Assembly: GCF_009720145.1 (NCBI RefSeq)
Contig: NZ_CP046253.1
Span: forward strand, 434,001 to 498,000
Direction of reading: 5' to 3'
Source of the DNA: Sphingobium sp. CAP-1
Lineage (GTDB): Bacteria > Pseudomonadota > Alphaproteobacteria > Sphingomonadales > Sphingomonadaceae
DNA: 64,000 nt
Of this stretch, positions 9,703 to 18,297 are shown in pieces. Numbering within the stretch: the first letter of the stretch is position 1; each line of letters opens with the position of its first letter. Under the pieces are notes generated by a model. The model saw only the letters and a program-made list of their open reading frames with translations, was not told where the DNA came from and did not search any database. The position numbers were made by a program, and so were the translations under genes.

Positions 9703-11214
9703 CTATCGGTCAGCCCGCCAACCCTTCTTCACCATCTCATTCACCACCTGCGGGTTGGCCTTGCCCTGCATCGCCTTCATCGTCTGGCCGACGAAGAAAC
9801 CGAACAGCGCTTCCTTGCCGCCGCGATACTGCTCGACCTTGTCGCCATTGTCGGCCAGCACCTTGGCCACCGCGGCTTCGATCGCACCGGTATCGCTGGT
9901 CTGCTTCAGTCCCTTTTCCTCGACGATCTTCGCGGGCTTGTCGCCCGTTTCCAGCATGATCTCGAACACCTGCTTGGCGATCGTACCGCTGATCGTGCCG
10001 TCGGCCACCAGCGCCAGCAATTCTGCGCCTTCTTCGGGGCTTACCGGACTATCTTCCAACGACTTGCCAATGCGGTTGAGCGCGCCATACAGTTCCGACA
10101 GCAGCCAGTTGGCGGACGCCTTAGCGACTTCGCCCTCGCTTTTCTTCTGGATGCGTGCGCCTTCGGCCAGCAGCGCCTCGAACCAGCGGGCGGTGTCGGC
10201 GTCGGCGGTCAGGGTCGCGGCGTTATAGGCGGACAGGCCCAGATCCTGCGCATAGCGACGCAGCTTGGCGTCGGGCAGTTCGGGGAGCGACTGGCGGCAT
10301 TCCTCCAGAAAGGCGTCGTCCAGTTCCAGCGGCAACAGATCGGGATCGGGGAAATAGCGATAGTCATGCGCATCTTCCTTCGACCGCATCGAGCGCGTCT
10401 CGTTCCGATCGGGATCGTAAAGCCGCGTTTCCTGCACCACCTTGCCGCCGGCCTCCAGCACATCGACCTGCCGGTTCGCCTCATGCTCGACCACGGCCAT
10501 GACGAAGCGGACCGAATTGACATTCTTCGTCTCGGTGCGGGTGCCGAACGCTTCGCCGGGACGCCGGACCGACACGTTCACGTCGGCGCGCATCGATCCC
10601 TGATCCATATTGCCGTCGCACGACCCGACATAGCGAAGGATCGTTCTCAGCTTCGACAGATAAGCCCCTGCTTCAGCAGGAGAACGCATATCCGGCTTCG
10701 ACACGATTTCCATCAGCGCCACACCCGACCGGTTGAGGTCGACATAGGAGCGGGTCGGATGCTGGTCGTGCATCAGCTTGCCGGCATCCTGCTCGACATG
10801 GATGCGCTCGACGCCGATCGTCTTGGTGCTGGTTTCGGGATTCTTCTCGTCCAGCACGATGTCGATCTGCCCTTCGCCCACGATCGGGTGATAAAGCTGG
10901 CTGATCTGATATCCCTGCGGCAGATCGGCGTAGAAATAATTCTTCCGGTCGAAACGCGACCATTTGTTGATCTGCGCATCGATCGCCATGCCGGTGCGCA
11001 CCGCCTGACGGATGCATTCACGGTTCGGCACGGGCAACATGCCGGGCATGGCGGCATCGACCAGGCTGACCTGCGTATTCGGCTCCGCGCCGAAAGCGGT
11101 CGCGGCGCCCGAAAAGAGCTTGGCGTTCGACGTGACCTGCGCATGGACTTCCAGGCCGATCACGACCTCCCACTCGCCGGTTGCGCCCTGGATGCGATAG
11201 GTTGATTCAGTCAT
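9703..11214 (-). CDS. gatB: Aspartyl/glutamyl-tRNA amidotransferase subunit B
   Basis: A 503-residue GatB, the usual length. GatB binds misacylated Glu-tRNA(Gln) or Asp-tRNA(Asn), phosphorylates the acyl group with ATP and transfers to it the ammonia made by GatA. The N-terminal kinase part begins with [11 protein letters not shown], and conserved stretches include [32 protein letters not shown] and [14 protein letters not shown]. The C-terminal YqeY-like tRNA-binding domain covers about the last 150 residues. It is the last gene of the gatC-gatA-(small ORF)-gatB operon, and its start codon lies inside the final codons of the small ORF (ATGACTGA arrangement), suggesting translational coupling. 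Confidence 0.97.
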   Translation of the reverse strand: MTESTYRIQGATGEWEVVIGLEVHAQVTSNAKLFSGAATAFGAEPNTQVSLVDAAMPGMLPVPNRECIRQAVRTGMAIDAQINKWSRFDRKNYFYADLPQGYQISQLYHPIVGEGQIDIVLDEKNPETSTKTIGVERIHVEQDAGKLMHDQHPTRSYVDLNRSGVALMEIVSKPDMRSPAEAGAYLSKLRTILRYVGSCDGNMDQGSMRADVNVSVRRPGEAFGTRTETKNVNSVRFVMAVVEHEANRQVDVLEAGGKVVQETRLYDPDRNETRSMRSKEDAHDYRYFPDPDLLPLELDDAFLEECRQSLPELPDAKLRRYAQDLGLSAYNAATLTADADTARWFEALLAEGARIQKKSEGEVAKASANWLLSELYGALNRIGKSLEDSPVSPEEGAELLALVADGTISGTIAKQVFEIMLETGDKPAKIVEEKGLKQTSDTGAIEAAVAKVLADNGDKVEQYRGGKEALFGFFVGQTMKAMQGKANPQVVNEMVKKGWRADR

Positions 11215-11365
11215 CTTCGTGCAACTTCTCTTTCGCGCGGCTCGCCTTGCGCCGCTTGGAATAATGTCGCCAACCCAGTCCCATGCATAGGCCAGCCATG
11301 TCAGCCACAAGATAGGCCAGCGGCAGGGCGATCGCCACCAATGCTATGGTGGCGACCTCTTCCAT
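11207..11365 (-). CDS. Small membrane protein encoded between gatA and gatB
   Basis: A 52-residue ORF beginning [20 protein letters not shown] and ending in a very basic tail ([16 protein letters not shown]). It predicts one hydrophobic helix (about residues 5-32, broken by a proline and an aspartate) with a positively charged cytoplasmic end. I do not recognise a family. Its reality is supported by position: its ATG lies one base after the gatA stop (TGAGATG), and its stop overlaps the gatB start by seven to eight bases. The ribosome would therefore translate all three in sequence. It may be a coupling ORF or a membrane partner of the amidotransferase, but no function can be claimed. Confidence 0.65.
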   Translation of the reverse strand: MEEVATIALVAIALPLAYLVADMAGLCMGLGWRHYSKRRKASRAKEKLHEDD

Positions 11366-11366
11366 C

Positions 11367-12850
11367 TCACCACCACTTGTCCGGTCGCGCCGTGAAGCCC
11401 GCCCGTTCCTCGATGGCGAGGCCCGCGTTCAGCACCGTCTGCTCGTCCAGCGCCTTGCCGATGATTTGCAGACCCAGCGGCAGGCCCGCCGCATCCAGCC
11501 CGCCCGGCACCGCCATCGCCGGCAACCCCGCGAGGCTCGCCGGCACGGTGAATATGTCATTCAGATACATGGCCAGCGGATCGGCCTGCTTTTCGCCCAG
11601 CGCAAAGGCCGCGCTCGGCGCGGTCGGCGTCAGCAGCAGGTCGCACTTTGCGAACGCCAGTTCGAAATCGCGCGAAATCAGCGCCCGGACCTTCTGCGCC
11701 TGGGTATAATAAGCGTCGTAGAAACCCGCCGACAGGACATAGGTGCCGATCATGATGCGGCGCTTGACTTCCGGCCCGAAGCCCAGAGCGCGGGTCGCGG
11801 CATACATGTCCTGCAAGCCGGCCCCATCGGGCAGGTCGCGCTGGCCATAGCGCACGCCGTCATAACGGGCGAGGTTCGATGAAGCCTCGGCAGGCGCGAT
11901 GATATAATAGGTCGGCAGCGCATATTTGGTATGCGGCAGCGACACTTCCACCACCTGCGCGCCGGCGTCCTTCAGCCAGGCGATGCCGCGATCCCACATG
12001 GCGGAAATTTCTTCGTTCAGGCCATCGGGGCGATATTCCCTGGGAATGCCGACCGTCTTGCCGCGCAGGTCGCTCGACAGATTGGCCTCCCACTGCGGCA
12101 CGGCCAGATCGAGACTGGTCGAATCCTTCGGATCGAAGCCCGCCATGACTTCCAGCAGGATCGCATTGTCGCGCACCGTCCGCGCCATCGGCCCGGCCTG
12201 ATCCAGCGAAGATGCGAACGCCACGATGCCCCAGCGCGAACAGCGGCCATAGGTCGGCTTGATGCCGCTGATGCCGGTGAAGGCGGCCGGCTGGCGGATC
12301 GATCCGCCCGTGTCGGTCCCGGTCGCCGCCGGGCAGAGCCGCGCGGAAATCGCGGACGAAGAACCACCCGACGACCCGCCGGGGGCCAGCGCCGCATTGT
12401 CGCCGCCCCCCGCCGCCAGGGCGAGATCACATTGCCATAATAGCTCGTTTCGTTGGACGATCCCATGGCGAACTGGTCGAGGTTCAGCTTGCCCAGCATC
12501 CCCGCGCCCGCCGCCCACAGCTTGCCCGACACGGTCGATTCATAGGTCGGCACGAAGCCTTCCAGCATATGGCTGGCGGCGGTGGTCTGCGTCCCTTCGG
12601 TGCAGAACAGATCCTTCATGCCGATCGGCACGCCGGCCAGCGCGCCCAACGTCTCACCGGCGGCCTTCGCCTTGTCGGCGGCGTCGGCGGCTTCCAGCGC
12701 CTTTTCCGGCGTCTCGACGATGAAGGCGTTCAGCGCCCTGGCGGCGGCGACATTGGCGTTGAAGCCTTCGGCCACTTCACGCGCCGAAAAGTCGCCCGCG
12801 CGGAAGCCGTCGCGGATGTCCGCTACGGTCAGATCAGTCAGTTTGGTCAT
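11367..12850 (-). CDS. gatA: Aspartyl/glutamyl-tRNA amidotransferase subunit A (frame broken by one apparent missing G at 12406-12411)
   Basis: Two overlapping frames together encode a complete amidase-signature GatA of about 494 residues, the subunit that hydrolyses glutamine to supply ammonia to GatB. The upstream frame gives [15 protein letters not shown]... up to GNVISPW and holds the catalytic lysine of GVPIGMKD. The downstream frame continues [19 protein letters not shown], supplying the two catalytic serines, and runs to the normal C-terminus. The join falls in a run of six G on the coding strand (six C at 12406-12411), and one extra G restores the frame. Because GatA is normally indispensable when the pathway is used, a sequencing error is more likely than a real pseudogene. 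Start ATG overlaps the gatC stop by one base. Confidence 0.9.
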
Positions 12851-13137
12851 TATTCGATCACCTTGGGCACCGCGAAGAAGCCATGTTCGGCCTGCGGCGC
12901 ATTGGCCAGCACCTTGTCGCGCACGTCACCGTCGGTGACGGCGTCCAAACGCAGGCGTTGATGGTTGGGGATGACGGCCGTCATCGGCTGCACGCCGGTC
13001 ACGTCCACCTCGCCCAGTTGCTCCACCCAGCCAAGGATGTTGTTGAGTTCGGGCACCATGGCTTCCGCTTCCGCATCCGTCACCGAAATGCGCGAAAGGC
13101 TGGCGATCTTTTTCACGGTCTGAAGGTCTATCGACAT
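12850..13137 (-). CDS. gatC: Aspartyl/glutamyl-tRNA amidotransferase subunit C
   Basis: A 95-residue GatC, the small subunit that wraps round and stabilises the GatA-GatB complex. It starts [17 protein letters not shown] and contains the conserved [21 protein letters not shown] segment and the C-terminal [13 protein letters not shown]. It is the first gene of the gat operon; its TAA shares one base with the gatA start (TAATG). A longer in-frame start exists eight codons upstream but adds unconserved residues. Confidence 0.95.
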   Translation of the reverse strand: MSIDLQTVKKIASLSRISVTDAEAEAMVPELNNILGWVEQLGEVDVTGVQPMTAVIPNHQRLRLDAVTDGDVRDKVLANAPQAEHGFFAVPKVIE

Positions 13138-13245
13138 GGGCCAAGCCGCTAGCATCCGCACCTGCCCGCTTCAAGCCGCTTTAGCGCTCTTGCGCACGTC
13201 CTTCCCTTCGGCCAGACAAGGGACGAATAAAGTCGGAGAGTGTGG

Positions 13246-14367
13246 GTGGCGCGCAAATTCCTCTATGTCATCGCGGCGCTGGTGGTGCTGGCGATCGCCG
13301 CGCTGCTGGCCTATCGCATCTGGGGAACCCAGCTCATCCGCAGCGTCATGGTGCCCAAGGCCGCGTTCGAGGAGCTGCAACCGCTGCCGCAGGACGCCTA
13401 TGTCGATGCGGCGATGTGGATTGCCCGGCCCGACATCGCAAAGGACAATCCCGCACTGTGGACGCCCGCCGGCGTCGCCGCGCCCGCCGCCGCCACGCCG
13501 AAGGCGGCGATATTCTTCATTCATCCGACCAGCTATATCACCACCTTCGGCGACGCATCCTGGAACGCTCCGCTGGCGAACAAGGAGGCGAACGCCACCG
13601 CCCAGCGCTTCGTCATGACCCAGGCCAGCGCCTTCAACGGCGTCGGCACGATCTGGGCGCCGCGCTATCGCCAGGCCAATTATGGCGCCTTCCTGACCGA
13701 CCGGCCGGAAGGCGACAAGGCGCTCGCCGCCGCCTATCGCGACGTGGCGCAGGCGTTCGCCGCTTTCCTGAAGGCCAACCCGGAAGGCCCGCTGATCCTC
13801 GCCGCGCATAGCCAGGGGTCGCGCCATCTGCTGCAATTGCTGCGCGAACAGGTGGCGGGCAAGCCGGTCGCCGACCGCATCGTCGCCGCCTATGTCGTGG
13901 GCTGGCCGGTGTCGGTGGAGGCCGATCTGCCCGCACTCGGCCTGCCCGCCTGCGCCCGGCAGGATCAGGCCCATTGCATCGTCAGTTGGCAAAGCTATGC
14001 CGAACCGGCCGATCCGTCCGCCGTGGTCGAAAGTTTCGAACGCAAGACCGGCTATACCGGCCAGCCGCGCAAGGGCACGCACATGCTCTGCACCAATCCG
14101 ATCACCGGCGCGTTCAATGGCGCGGCCCCGGCCAGCGCCAACAGGGGCACGCTCGACGCGCGCGAGGAAGGCAAGCCGCCCAGGCTGCTCACCGGCATCG
14201 TCCCGGCGCGCTGCGACACCAGCGGCGTGCTGATGATCGGGGAGCCGGTCGACATGGGACCATTCACCCTGCCCGGCAACAATTACCATGTCTACGACTA
14301 CAGCCTCTTCTGGGGCAATGTGCGGGCCGACGCGCAGAAAAGATTGGCGGCCTTCACCCGAAAGTGA
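13246..14367 (+). CDS. DUF3089 family alpha/beta-hydrolase-like protein
   Basis: A 373-residue protein with one N-terminal membrane segment (residues about 5-25, FLYVIAALVVLAIAALLAY) and a periplasmic DUF3089 domain of alpha/beta-hydrolase type. Visible features are IFFIHPTSY near residue 90, the likely nucleophile elbow AAHSQGSRH (about 185-193) and an aspartate/histidine-rich C-terminal region containing NNYHVYDYSLFWGNVR. The biochemical role of this family is not established. The GTG at 13246 is preferred over the GTG six bases upstream because the GGAG motif sits at seven bases from it. The gene ends 12 bp before ruvX and probably shares its transcript. Confidence 0.8.
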   Translation: MARKFLYVIAALVVLAIAALLAYRIWGTQLIRSVMVPKAAFEELQPLPQDAYVDAAMWIARPDIAKDNPALWTPAGVAAPAAATPKAAIFFIHPTSYITTFGDASWNAPLANKEANATAQRFVMTQASAFNGVGTIWAPRYRQANYGAFLTDRPEGDKALAAAYRDVAQAFAAFLKANPEGPLILAAHSQGSRHLLQLLREQVAGKPVADRIVAAYVVGWPVSVEADLPALGLPACARQDQAHCIVSWQSYAEPADPSAVVESFERKTGYTGQPRKGTHMLCTNPITGAFNGAAPASANRGTLDAREEGKPPRLLTGIVPARCDTSGVLMIGEPVDMGPFTLPGNNYHVYDYSLFWGNVRADAQKRLAAFTRK

Positions 14368-14379
14368 CAGGGCCGTCCG

Positions 14380-14853
14380 ATGAAACTGGTAACAACGGAT
14401 CGCGTCGCCTTTCGCGAAGCATTGCCGCAGGGCGGGCGGCTGATCGGCATGGATGTCGGCACCAAGACGATCGGCCTCGCCCTGTGCGACGCCGCCTGGA
14501 CGATCGCCAGCCCCGCCTATACCGTCACGCGCGGCAAGTTCGGCAAGGACAAGATCGGCCTCGCCGCCTTCATCGAGCAACAGCAGGTGAAGGGCATCGT
14601 CATCGGCCTGCCGCTCAACCTTGACGGCAGCAACAGCCCGCGCAGCCAGGCCAGCCGCGCTTTCGCCCATAATGTCGCGGACCTTGGCTGTCCCGTGCTG
14701 CTGTGGGACGAACGCTGGTCGACCCAGGCCGTCACCCGCACCCTGCTGGAAGCCGACGCCAGCCGCGCCCGCCGCGACGAATTGGTCGACAAGCTGGCCG
14801 CCAGCTACATATTGCAGGGCGCGATCGACGGGCTGGTCGCGGGGATGGAATAA
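14380..14853 (+). CDS. ruvX: YqgF/RuvX family Holliday-junction-resolvase-like nuclease
   Basis: A 157-residue RNase H-fold protein of the YqgF/RuvX family, which is implicated in processing the 5' end of 16S rRNA and proposed as a Holliday junction resolvase. The first acidic strand [13 protein letters not shown] (residues 23-35), the [14 protein letters not shown] loop (about 76-89) and the DERWST motif (about 110-115) carry the conserved aspartate/glutamate residues. The C-terminal [18 protein letters not shown] helix is typical. It lies directly behind the DUF3089 gene. Confidence 0.93.
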   Translation: MKLVTTDRVAFREALPQGGRLIGMDVGTKTIGLALCDAAWTIASPAYTVTRGKFGKDKIGLAAFIEQQQVKGIVIGLPLNLDGSNSPRSQASRAFAHNVADLGCPVLLWDERWSTQAVTRTLLEADASRARRDELVDKLAASYILQGAIDGLVAGME

Positions 14854-15028
14854 GCGCGCCGAAGGCGCATGAGTTTCGGGAAGATAGATTGCGCATCCTC
14901 TCCCCTTTGGGAGAAGATATGATCCCCCGCATCCCGCTGTCCTATTCCCCGACCGGCCGCTACACTCGCCCCGGCTCTTTCCATCGTCCGGCACCCCCGC
15001 TTTCCGATAGGATCAGCCACATGTAACA

Positions 15029-15066
15029 AAATATCGAAATTTGCGGGAAATGTGCGAAGTTAAGCG
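15029..15066 (+). repeat. Copy 1 of a ~38-bp repeat with core TGCGGGAAA-N2-TGCGAAGTTAAGCG
   Basis: This copy reads AAATATCGAAATTTGCGGG then AAATGTGCGAAGTTAAGCG and ends two bases before the 3' end of the leftward merR gene. Two further copies are at 32296-32334 and 54406-54444. In all three the TTAAGCG end abuts a gene boundary. No known element was recognised. Confidence 0.75.
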
Positions 15067-15067
15067 C

Positions 15068-15445
15068 TCATCCCTCGAACGCCGATATGATCGGACATGG
15101 CCCTTCCTCGCTGGCATGGCATTGCCGCGCCAGCCGCTCCAGCGCTCCGCGCGCCGCCTGCAATTCCGCGATCTTGCGGTCCAGCGCCGCGATCCGTTCC
15201 GCCGCCAGTTCACGCGCCCGCGCCCGGTCCTGCCCCGCATCGAGCCGCAGCAATTCACCGATCTGCTCCAGCGTGAAGCCCGCCCCCTGCGCCGACCGGA
15301 TGAAGGCCAGCCGCCGCGCGTCGCCCTCGCCATAGCGGCGGATGCCCGCCCCCCGCTCCGGCGTGTCGAGCAATCCGCGCCGCTGATAATAGCGCACCGT
15401 CTCCACATTCACCCCGGCCGATCGGGCCAGAGCGGAAATCGTCAT
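15068..15445 (-). CDS. MerR-family transcriptional regulator (metal/redox type)
   Basis: A 125-residue MerR regulator. The N-terminal winged helix (residues 1-70) contains the family hallmarks GVNVETVRYYQRRGLL and RRYGEGDARRLAFIRSAQ. A dimerisation coiled coil follows, and then a C-terminal metal-loop-like motif with two cysteines, QCHASEEGPCPIISAF (about residues 107-122), resembling the C-terminal cysteine pair of mercury and zinc/cadmium sensors. The upstream cysteine found in mercury MerR (start of the long helix, after LLRLD here) is absent, so the ligand may differ. The start is placed at MTISALAR because AAGGG lies seven bases before it. It is divergent from the Grx-MauE gene, whose promoter it should control. 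Confidence 0.9.
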   Translation of the reverse strand: MTISALARSAGVNVETVRYYQRRGLLDTPERGAGIRRYGEGDARRLAFIRSAQGAGFTLEQIGELLRLDAGQDRARARELAAERIAALDRKIAELQAARGALERLARQCHASEEGPCPIISAFEG

Positions 15446-15454
15446 ATTCATCCC

Positions 15455-15485
15455 TTGACTCCGTACCATGATACGGACCCTATAT
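15455..15485 (+). promoter_or_regulatory. MerR-type promoter with 19-bp spacer and internal operator dyad
   Basis: A -35 box TTGACT (15455-15460) is separated by 19 bp from a -10 box CTATAT (15480-15485). The overlong spacer carries the dyad CCGTACCATGATACGG (15461-15476, arms CCGTA/TACGG). An overlong spacer filled by a dyad is the hallmark of promoters that MerR proteins activate by untwisting DNA. The regulator gene is divergent and adjacent. The -10 position also rules out an earlier ATG at 15484 as the start of the target gene. Confidence 0.85.
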
Positions 15486-15519
15486 GGGTCGCATCTCTTC
15501 GGTTGCCAAGGATGCCATA

Positions 15520-16281
15520 ATGACCAGCCCCGCCCCCAAAACCGGCCAGCGCAGCGCCAGCCTCTATCGCATGGTGATACCCGGCCACATTTGCCCCTAT
15601 GGCATCAAGGCGCGCTGGCTGCTCAAACGCCATGGCTATCAGGTGGACGATCACTGGCTCACCAGTCGCGAACAGACCGACGCCTTCAAGGCGCAGCATG
15701 ACGTGAAAACCACCCCGCAAATCTTCATCGATGGCCAGCGGATCGGCGGCCATGACGATCTGCGCCGTCATCTGGGCCTGACGGTGAAAGACCCGAAAGC
15801 GACCAGCTATGTCCCGGTGCTGGCGGTGTTCGCGGTGGCGGCGTTGCTGGCGCTGTGCGTCAACTGGCTGACCTTCCTGCCGCTGCTCTCCTTCATGACG
15901 CTGGAGCGGTTCGTGGCGATTGCGATGATGCTGCTCGCCATGCTGAAATTGCCGGATGTCGATCGGTTCGCGACCATGTTCCTGAACTATGATCTGCTCG
16001 CCCGCCGGCTGCCGCCCTATGGCCTCGCCTATCCCTTCCTCGAACTGGGCGCGGGGGCGCTGATGCTGACGCGGGCGCTGGACTGGCTTTCGATCCCGGT
16101 CGCGCTGTTCATCGGCGGCATCGGCGCGCTGTCGGTGTTCCGGGCCGTCTATATCGAGAAGCGCGACCTCAAATGCGCCTGCGTCGGCGGCAACAGCAAC
16201 GTGCCGCTGGGCTTCGTATCGCTGACGGAAAATGTCATGATGGTGGCGATGGCCCTGTGGATGCTGGCAGGCATCCACTGA
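15520..16281 (+). CDS. Glutaredoxin-like domain fused to a MauE/DoxX-type membrane protein
   Basis: A 253-residue fusion. Residues about 15-90 form a glutaredoxin/thioredoxin-fold domain with HICPYGIKARWLL (single active-site cysteine 25, CPYG instead of CPYC) and the cis-proline stretch VKTTPQIFIDGQRIGG. After this come four to five transmembrane helices of the MauE/DoxX type, with a conserved cysteine pair in KCACVGGNSNVPLGFVSLTE near the C-terminus. MauE proteins are linked to disulfide handling; MerT-like mercury carriers also pair a membrane domain with cysteines. The start at 15520 is dictated by the promoter and by AAGGA eight bases upstream. It is probably induced by the divergent MerR in response to a thiol-reactive metal or oxidant. 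The exact substrate is unknown. Confidence 0.8.
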   Translation: MTSPAPKTGQRSASLYRMVIPGHICPYGIKARWLLKRHGYQVDDHWLTSREQTDAFKAQHDVKTTPQIFIDGQRIGGHDDLRRHLGLTVKDPKATSYVPVLAVFAVAALLALCVNWLTFLPLLSFMTLERFVAIAMMLLAMLKLPDVDRFATMFLNYDLLARRLPPYGLAYPFLELGAGALMLTRALDWLSIPVALFIGGIGALSVFRAVYIEKRDLKCACVGGNSNVPLGFVSLTENVMMVAMALWMLAGIH

Positions 16282-16350
16282 ACCAAAAGCGTGGATGCTG
16301 GCGGGAATTGGGCACTGACCCCGAAACCCGTTCGGGCATTACCCGGATCG

Positions 16351-17883
16351 CTACTCCCCGTCCCGCCCATAGACATCCGGCAGAAACTGCACCCCCTGTG
16401 CGGTCGGCACCGCGGTCAGATAGGTCAGATAGACCGGCACCGGCTGGGGCAGCGGAACATGCTGTTCGGGCTTGCCGCCTTCCGCCGCAATCGCCTTGCC
16501 AAAGAACCAGCGGCCCAGCCGCTGCGCATCCTCCAGCCGGACGCAGCCATTGCTGTAATGGCGGTCCGCCTTCGCAAACAGATCGCGCTGCGGCGTATCG
16601 TGCAGATAGATGCCCAGATCATTGGGGAACATGAACTTCACCTTCCCCATCGCATTATTGCCGCCGGGCAATTGCCGCACCCGCACCTCCTGCCGGCCTG
16701 CCGCCACCGCATTCCAGTCGACCGCGCTCTGCGCCAGCGGCGCGGGACTGGCGCTCCAGTCGGCCAGCGCTTCATAGCGCAGCGATTGCAGCGACCCGCC
16801 CGCCACTATCTTCGGCGCGACCTTGCGCTCGACCAGATCGGGCGGGATGTTCCAATAGGGGTTGAGCGTCGCATAGCGGATCATTCCCGCCATCAGCGGC
16901 GTCTGCGTCTCCTTCGCCCCGGCGACGACCTTCATCGTCCCGTCCAACGCGCCCTTGCTGTAATAAAAGAGCCGCGCCGACGCCGCGTCCACCACCACAT
17001 GCCGCGTCCAGGGGCCGGGCAGCAGCCGCGCCCGCTCCAGATTGAGCGCGAGCAGCCGGTCATAATGGTCCGCGCCCTGATTGATCGCCGCGATCGTCAT
17101 CGCGCCAGCGACGCCATCGGGCTTGAGGCTATGATCGGCCTGAAAGGCGCGCACCCGCGCGGCCAGCGCCTTGTCATAGCCCGCCCCGTCGGCAAGGCCC
17201 AGACGATGCCGCAGGGCGGTGATCGCTTCGCCCTTTCCACCGGCGCGCATCTTCACCCCTTCGGGCACCGGCACGTCGGGCAGGTCGCCCCATTTGGCCA
17301 GATAGGCCGCCCGCGCACCGCGCAGCCGCATATAGAGCGGGCTCATCCAACCGGCGGTCTGGATATAGTCGGCCAGCGAGGGCGCGAGCGCCGCCGCGCG
17401 CAACAAGTCGGAGGGATCGGCGTCGCGCGGCTCGACCTCCTTGTCGAGATAGCGGATCTTCACGCCGCGCGCCGGGCGGCGCATGTCGGTGATCAGCGTG
17501 GCCAGACTGCGCGACAGCGCCAGATCGGCGCGCGCCAGCAATCTGGAATCGCCGCTGGCGTCCGCCTCCTCCACCAGGCGCTTGAGATCGCGCGCGCCAT
17601 AGTCGCGCGGGTTCAGGCCATCGGCGTCGCTCTCCGCGATCAGGGCAAGCAGCGCGTCGGCCTGATCGCCGACCCGATCCTTTTCGACCCAGAGCGGCCA
17701 ATAGCCGCGCGGGCCGTAGAAATCCCTATATTTGCCGCCGACCTGCGCACGAATTTCCGCCGCCACGGTCGATCGGACCGCCTGCGCTGTATCAGGCTGC
17801 GGCCGCGCTGCGGCCAGCGGCACGGCGGCGATCAGGAGGCAAAGCGAAAGGGCGCGGCGGATATGCCGCGCCCGATGAAGCAT
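16351..17883 (-). CDS. Murein L,D-transpeptidase (YcbB/LdtD type)
   Basis: A 510-residue periplasmic enzyme with a signal peptide (MLHRARHIRRALSLCLLIAA...), an N-terminal YcbB-specific scaffold domain, a peptidoglycan-binding domain (about residues 225-285, containing LGLADGAGYDKALAARVRAF) and a C-terminal YkuD catalytic domain. The catalytic signature SNGCVRLEDA holds the nucleophilic cysteine, with the conserved histidine in YLHDTPQRDLF and RHYSNG. Such enzymes make 3-3 crosslinks in peptidoglycan or attach proteins to it. It follows the small lipoprotein gene by five bases and is probably cotranscribed with it. Confidence 0.92.
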   Translation of the reverse strand: MLHRARHIRRALSLCLLIAAVPLAAARPQPDTAQAVRSTVAAEIRAQVGGKYRDFYGPRGYWPLWVEKDRVGDQADALLALIAESDADGLNPRDYGARDLKRLVEEADASGDSRLLARADLALSRSLATLITDMRRPARGVKIRYLDKEVEPRDADPSDLLRAAALAPSLADYIQTAGWMSPLYMRLRGARAAYLAKWGDLPDVPVPEGVKMRAGGKGEAITALRHRLGLADGAGYDKALAARVRAFQADHSLKPDGVAGAMTIAAINQGADHYDRLLALNLERARLLPGPWTRHVVVDAASARLFYYSKGALDGTMKVVAGAKETQTPLMAGMIRYATLNPYWNIPPDLVERKVAPKIVAGGSLQSLRYEALADWSASPAPLAQSAVDWNAVAAGRQEVRVRQLPGGNNAMGKVKFMFPNDLGIYLHDTPQRDLFAKADRHYSNGCVRLEDAQRLGRWFFGKAIAAEGGKPEQHVPLPQPVPVYLTYLTAVPTAQGVQFLPDVYGRDGE

Positions 17884-17888
17884 GGGGG

Positions 17889-18143
17889 TCAGCCGCGTTC
17901 TCCCCGGCGCGGCGCGGCCGGCGGGGGTGGCGGGGGACAGGGCGGACCCTGAACCGCATGATAGATGCCGTCGGCGGTATAATAGCCGTCGACATAGCCG
18001 TCGCCGTCGCGGTCGGCGGCGACGGTGCCGGCGATCGCACCGGGGCCGACCGGCGGCGCACTCGTCACCGGGGCGTCATTCCTGGAGCAGGCGCTCAGCG
18101 CCATCAGCCCGCCAGCGGCCAAGGCCAGATATTTGAATTGCAT
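17889..18143 (-). CDS. Small lipoprotein with an EF-hand-like Asp/Gly loop and proline-rich tail
   Basis: An 84-residue protein. The signal peptide ends in the lipobox LSAC (cysteine 19). The mature part contains ADRDGDGYVDGYYTADG (about residues 42-60), in which DRDGDGYVD fits the first nine positions of an EF-hand/dockerin-type calcium loop although position 12 is tyrosine. A CPPPPPP tail ends in basic residues. Family not recognised. The next gene, an L,D-transpeptidase, starts five bases after its stop, so it may act at the same peptidoglycan-linked step. The start MQFKYLAL gives the only sensible signal peptide. Confidence 0.75.
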   Translation of the reverse strand: MQFKYLALAAGGLMALSACSRNDAPVTSAPPVGPGAIAGTVAADRDGDGYVDGYYTADGIYHAVQGPPCPPPPPPAAPRRGERG

Positions 18144-18297
18144 AAAAACTCCCTGTGCGCTTTGGCGGTAAAGCCGTTTCGCGCCGTTAGACATCTCGCC
18201 GCGACCCGTGCGGCTCGACGCTAACGTTCCAGCGCGCGTGACGAATCCATTACCCGACCGAAATGACGGTGAAGCGTGGCCTATCAGCGCTGACCCG

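Noticed and set aside
9640..11205. Long rightward frame antisense to gatB
   Set aside because: Shadow of a well-supported gene on the other strand, with histidine/arginine-rich composition typical of such artefacts.
12396..12420. Programmed frameshift in gatA
   Set aside because: No slippery heptamer with downstream stimulatory structure, and two unrelated genes in the window show the same missing-G signature, which fits an error better.
16291..17952. Long rightward frame over the L,D-transpeptidase gene
   Set aside because: Shadow frame; the transpeptidase on the other strand has full motifs.
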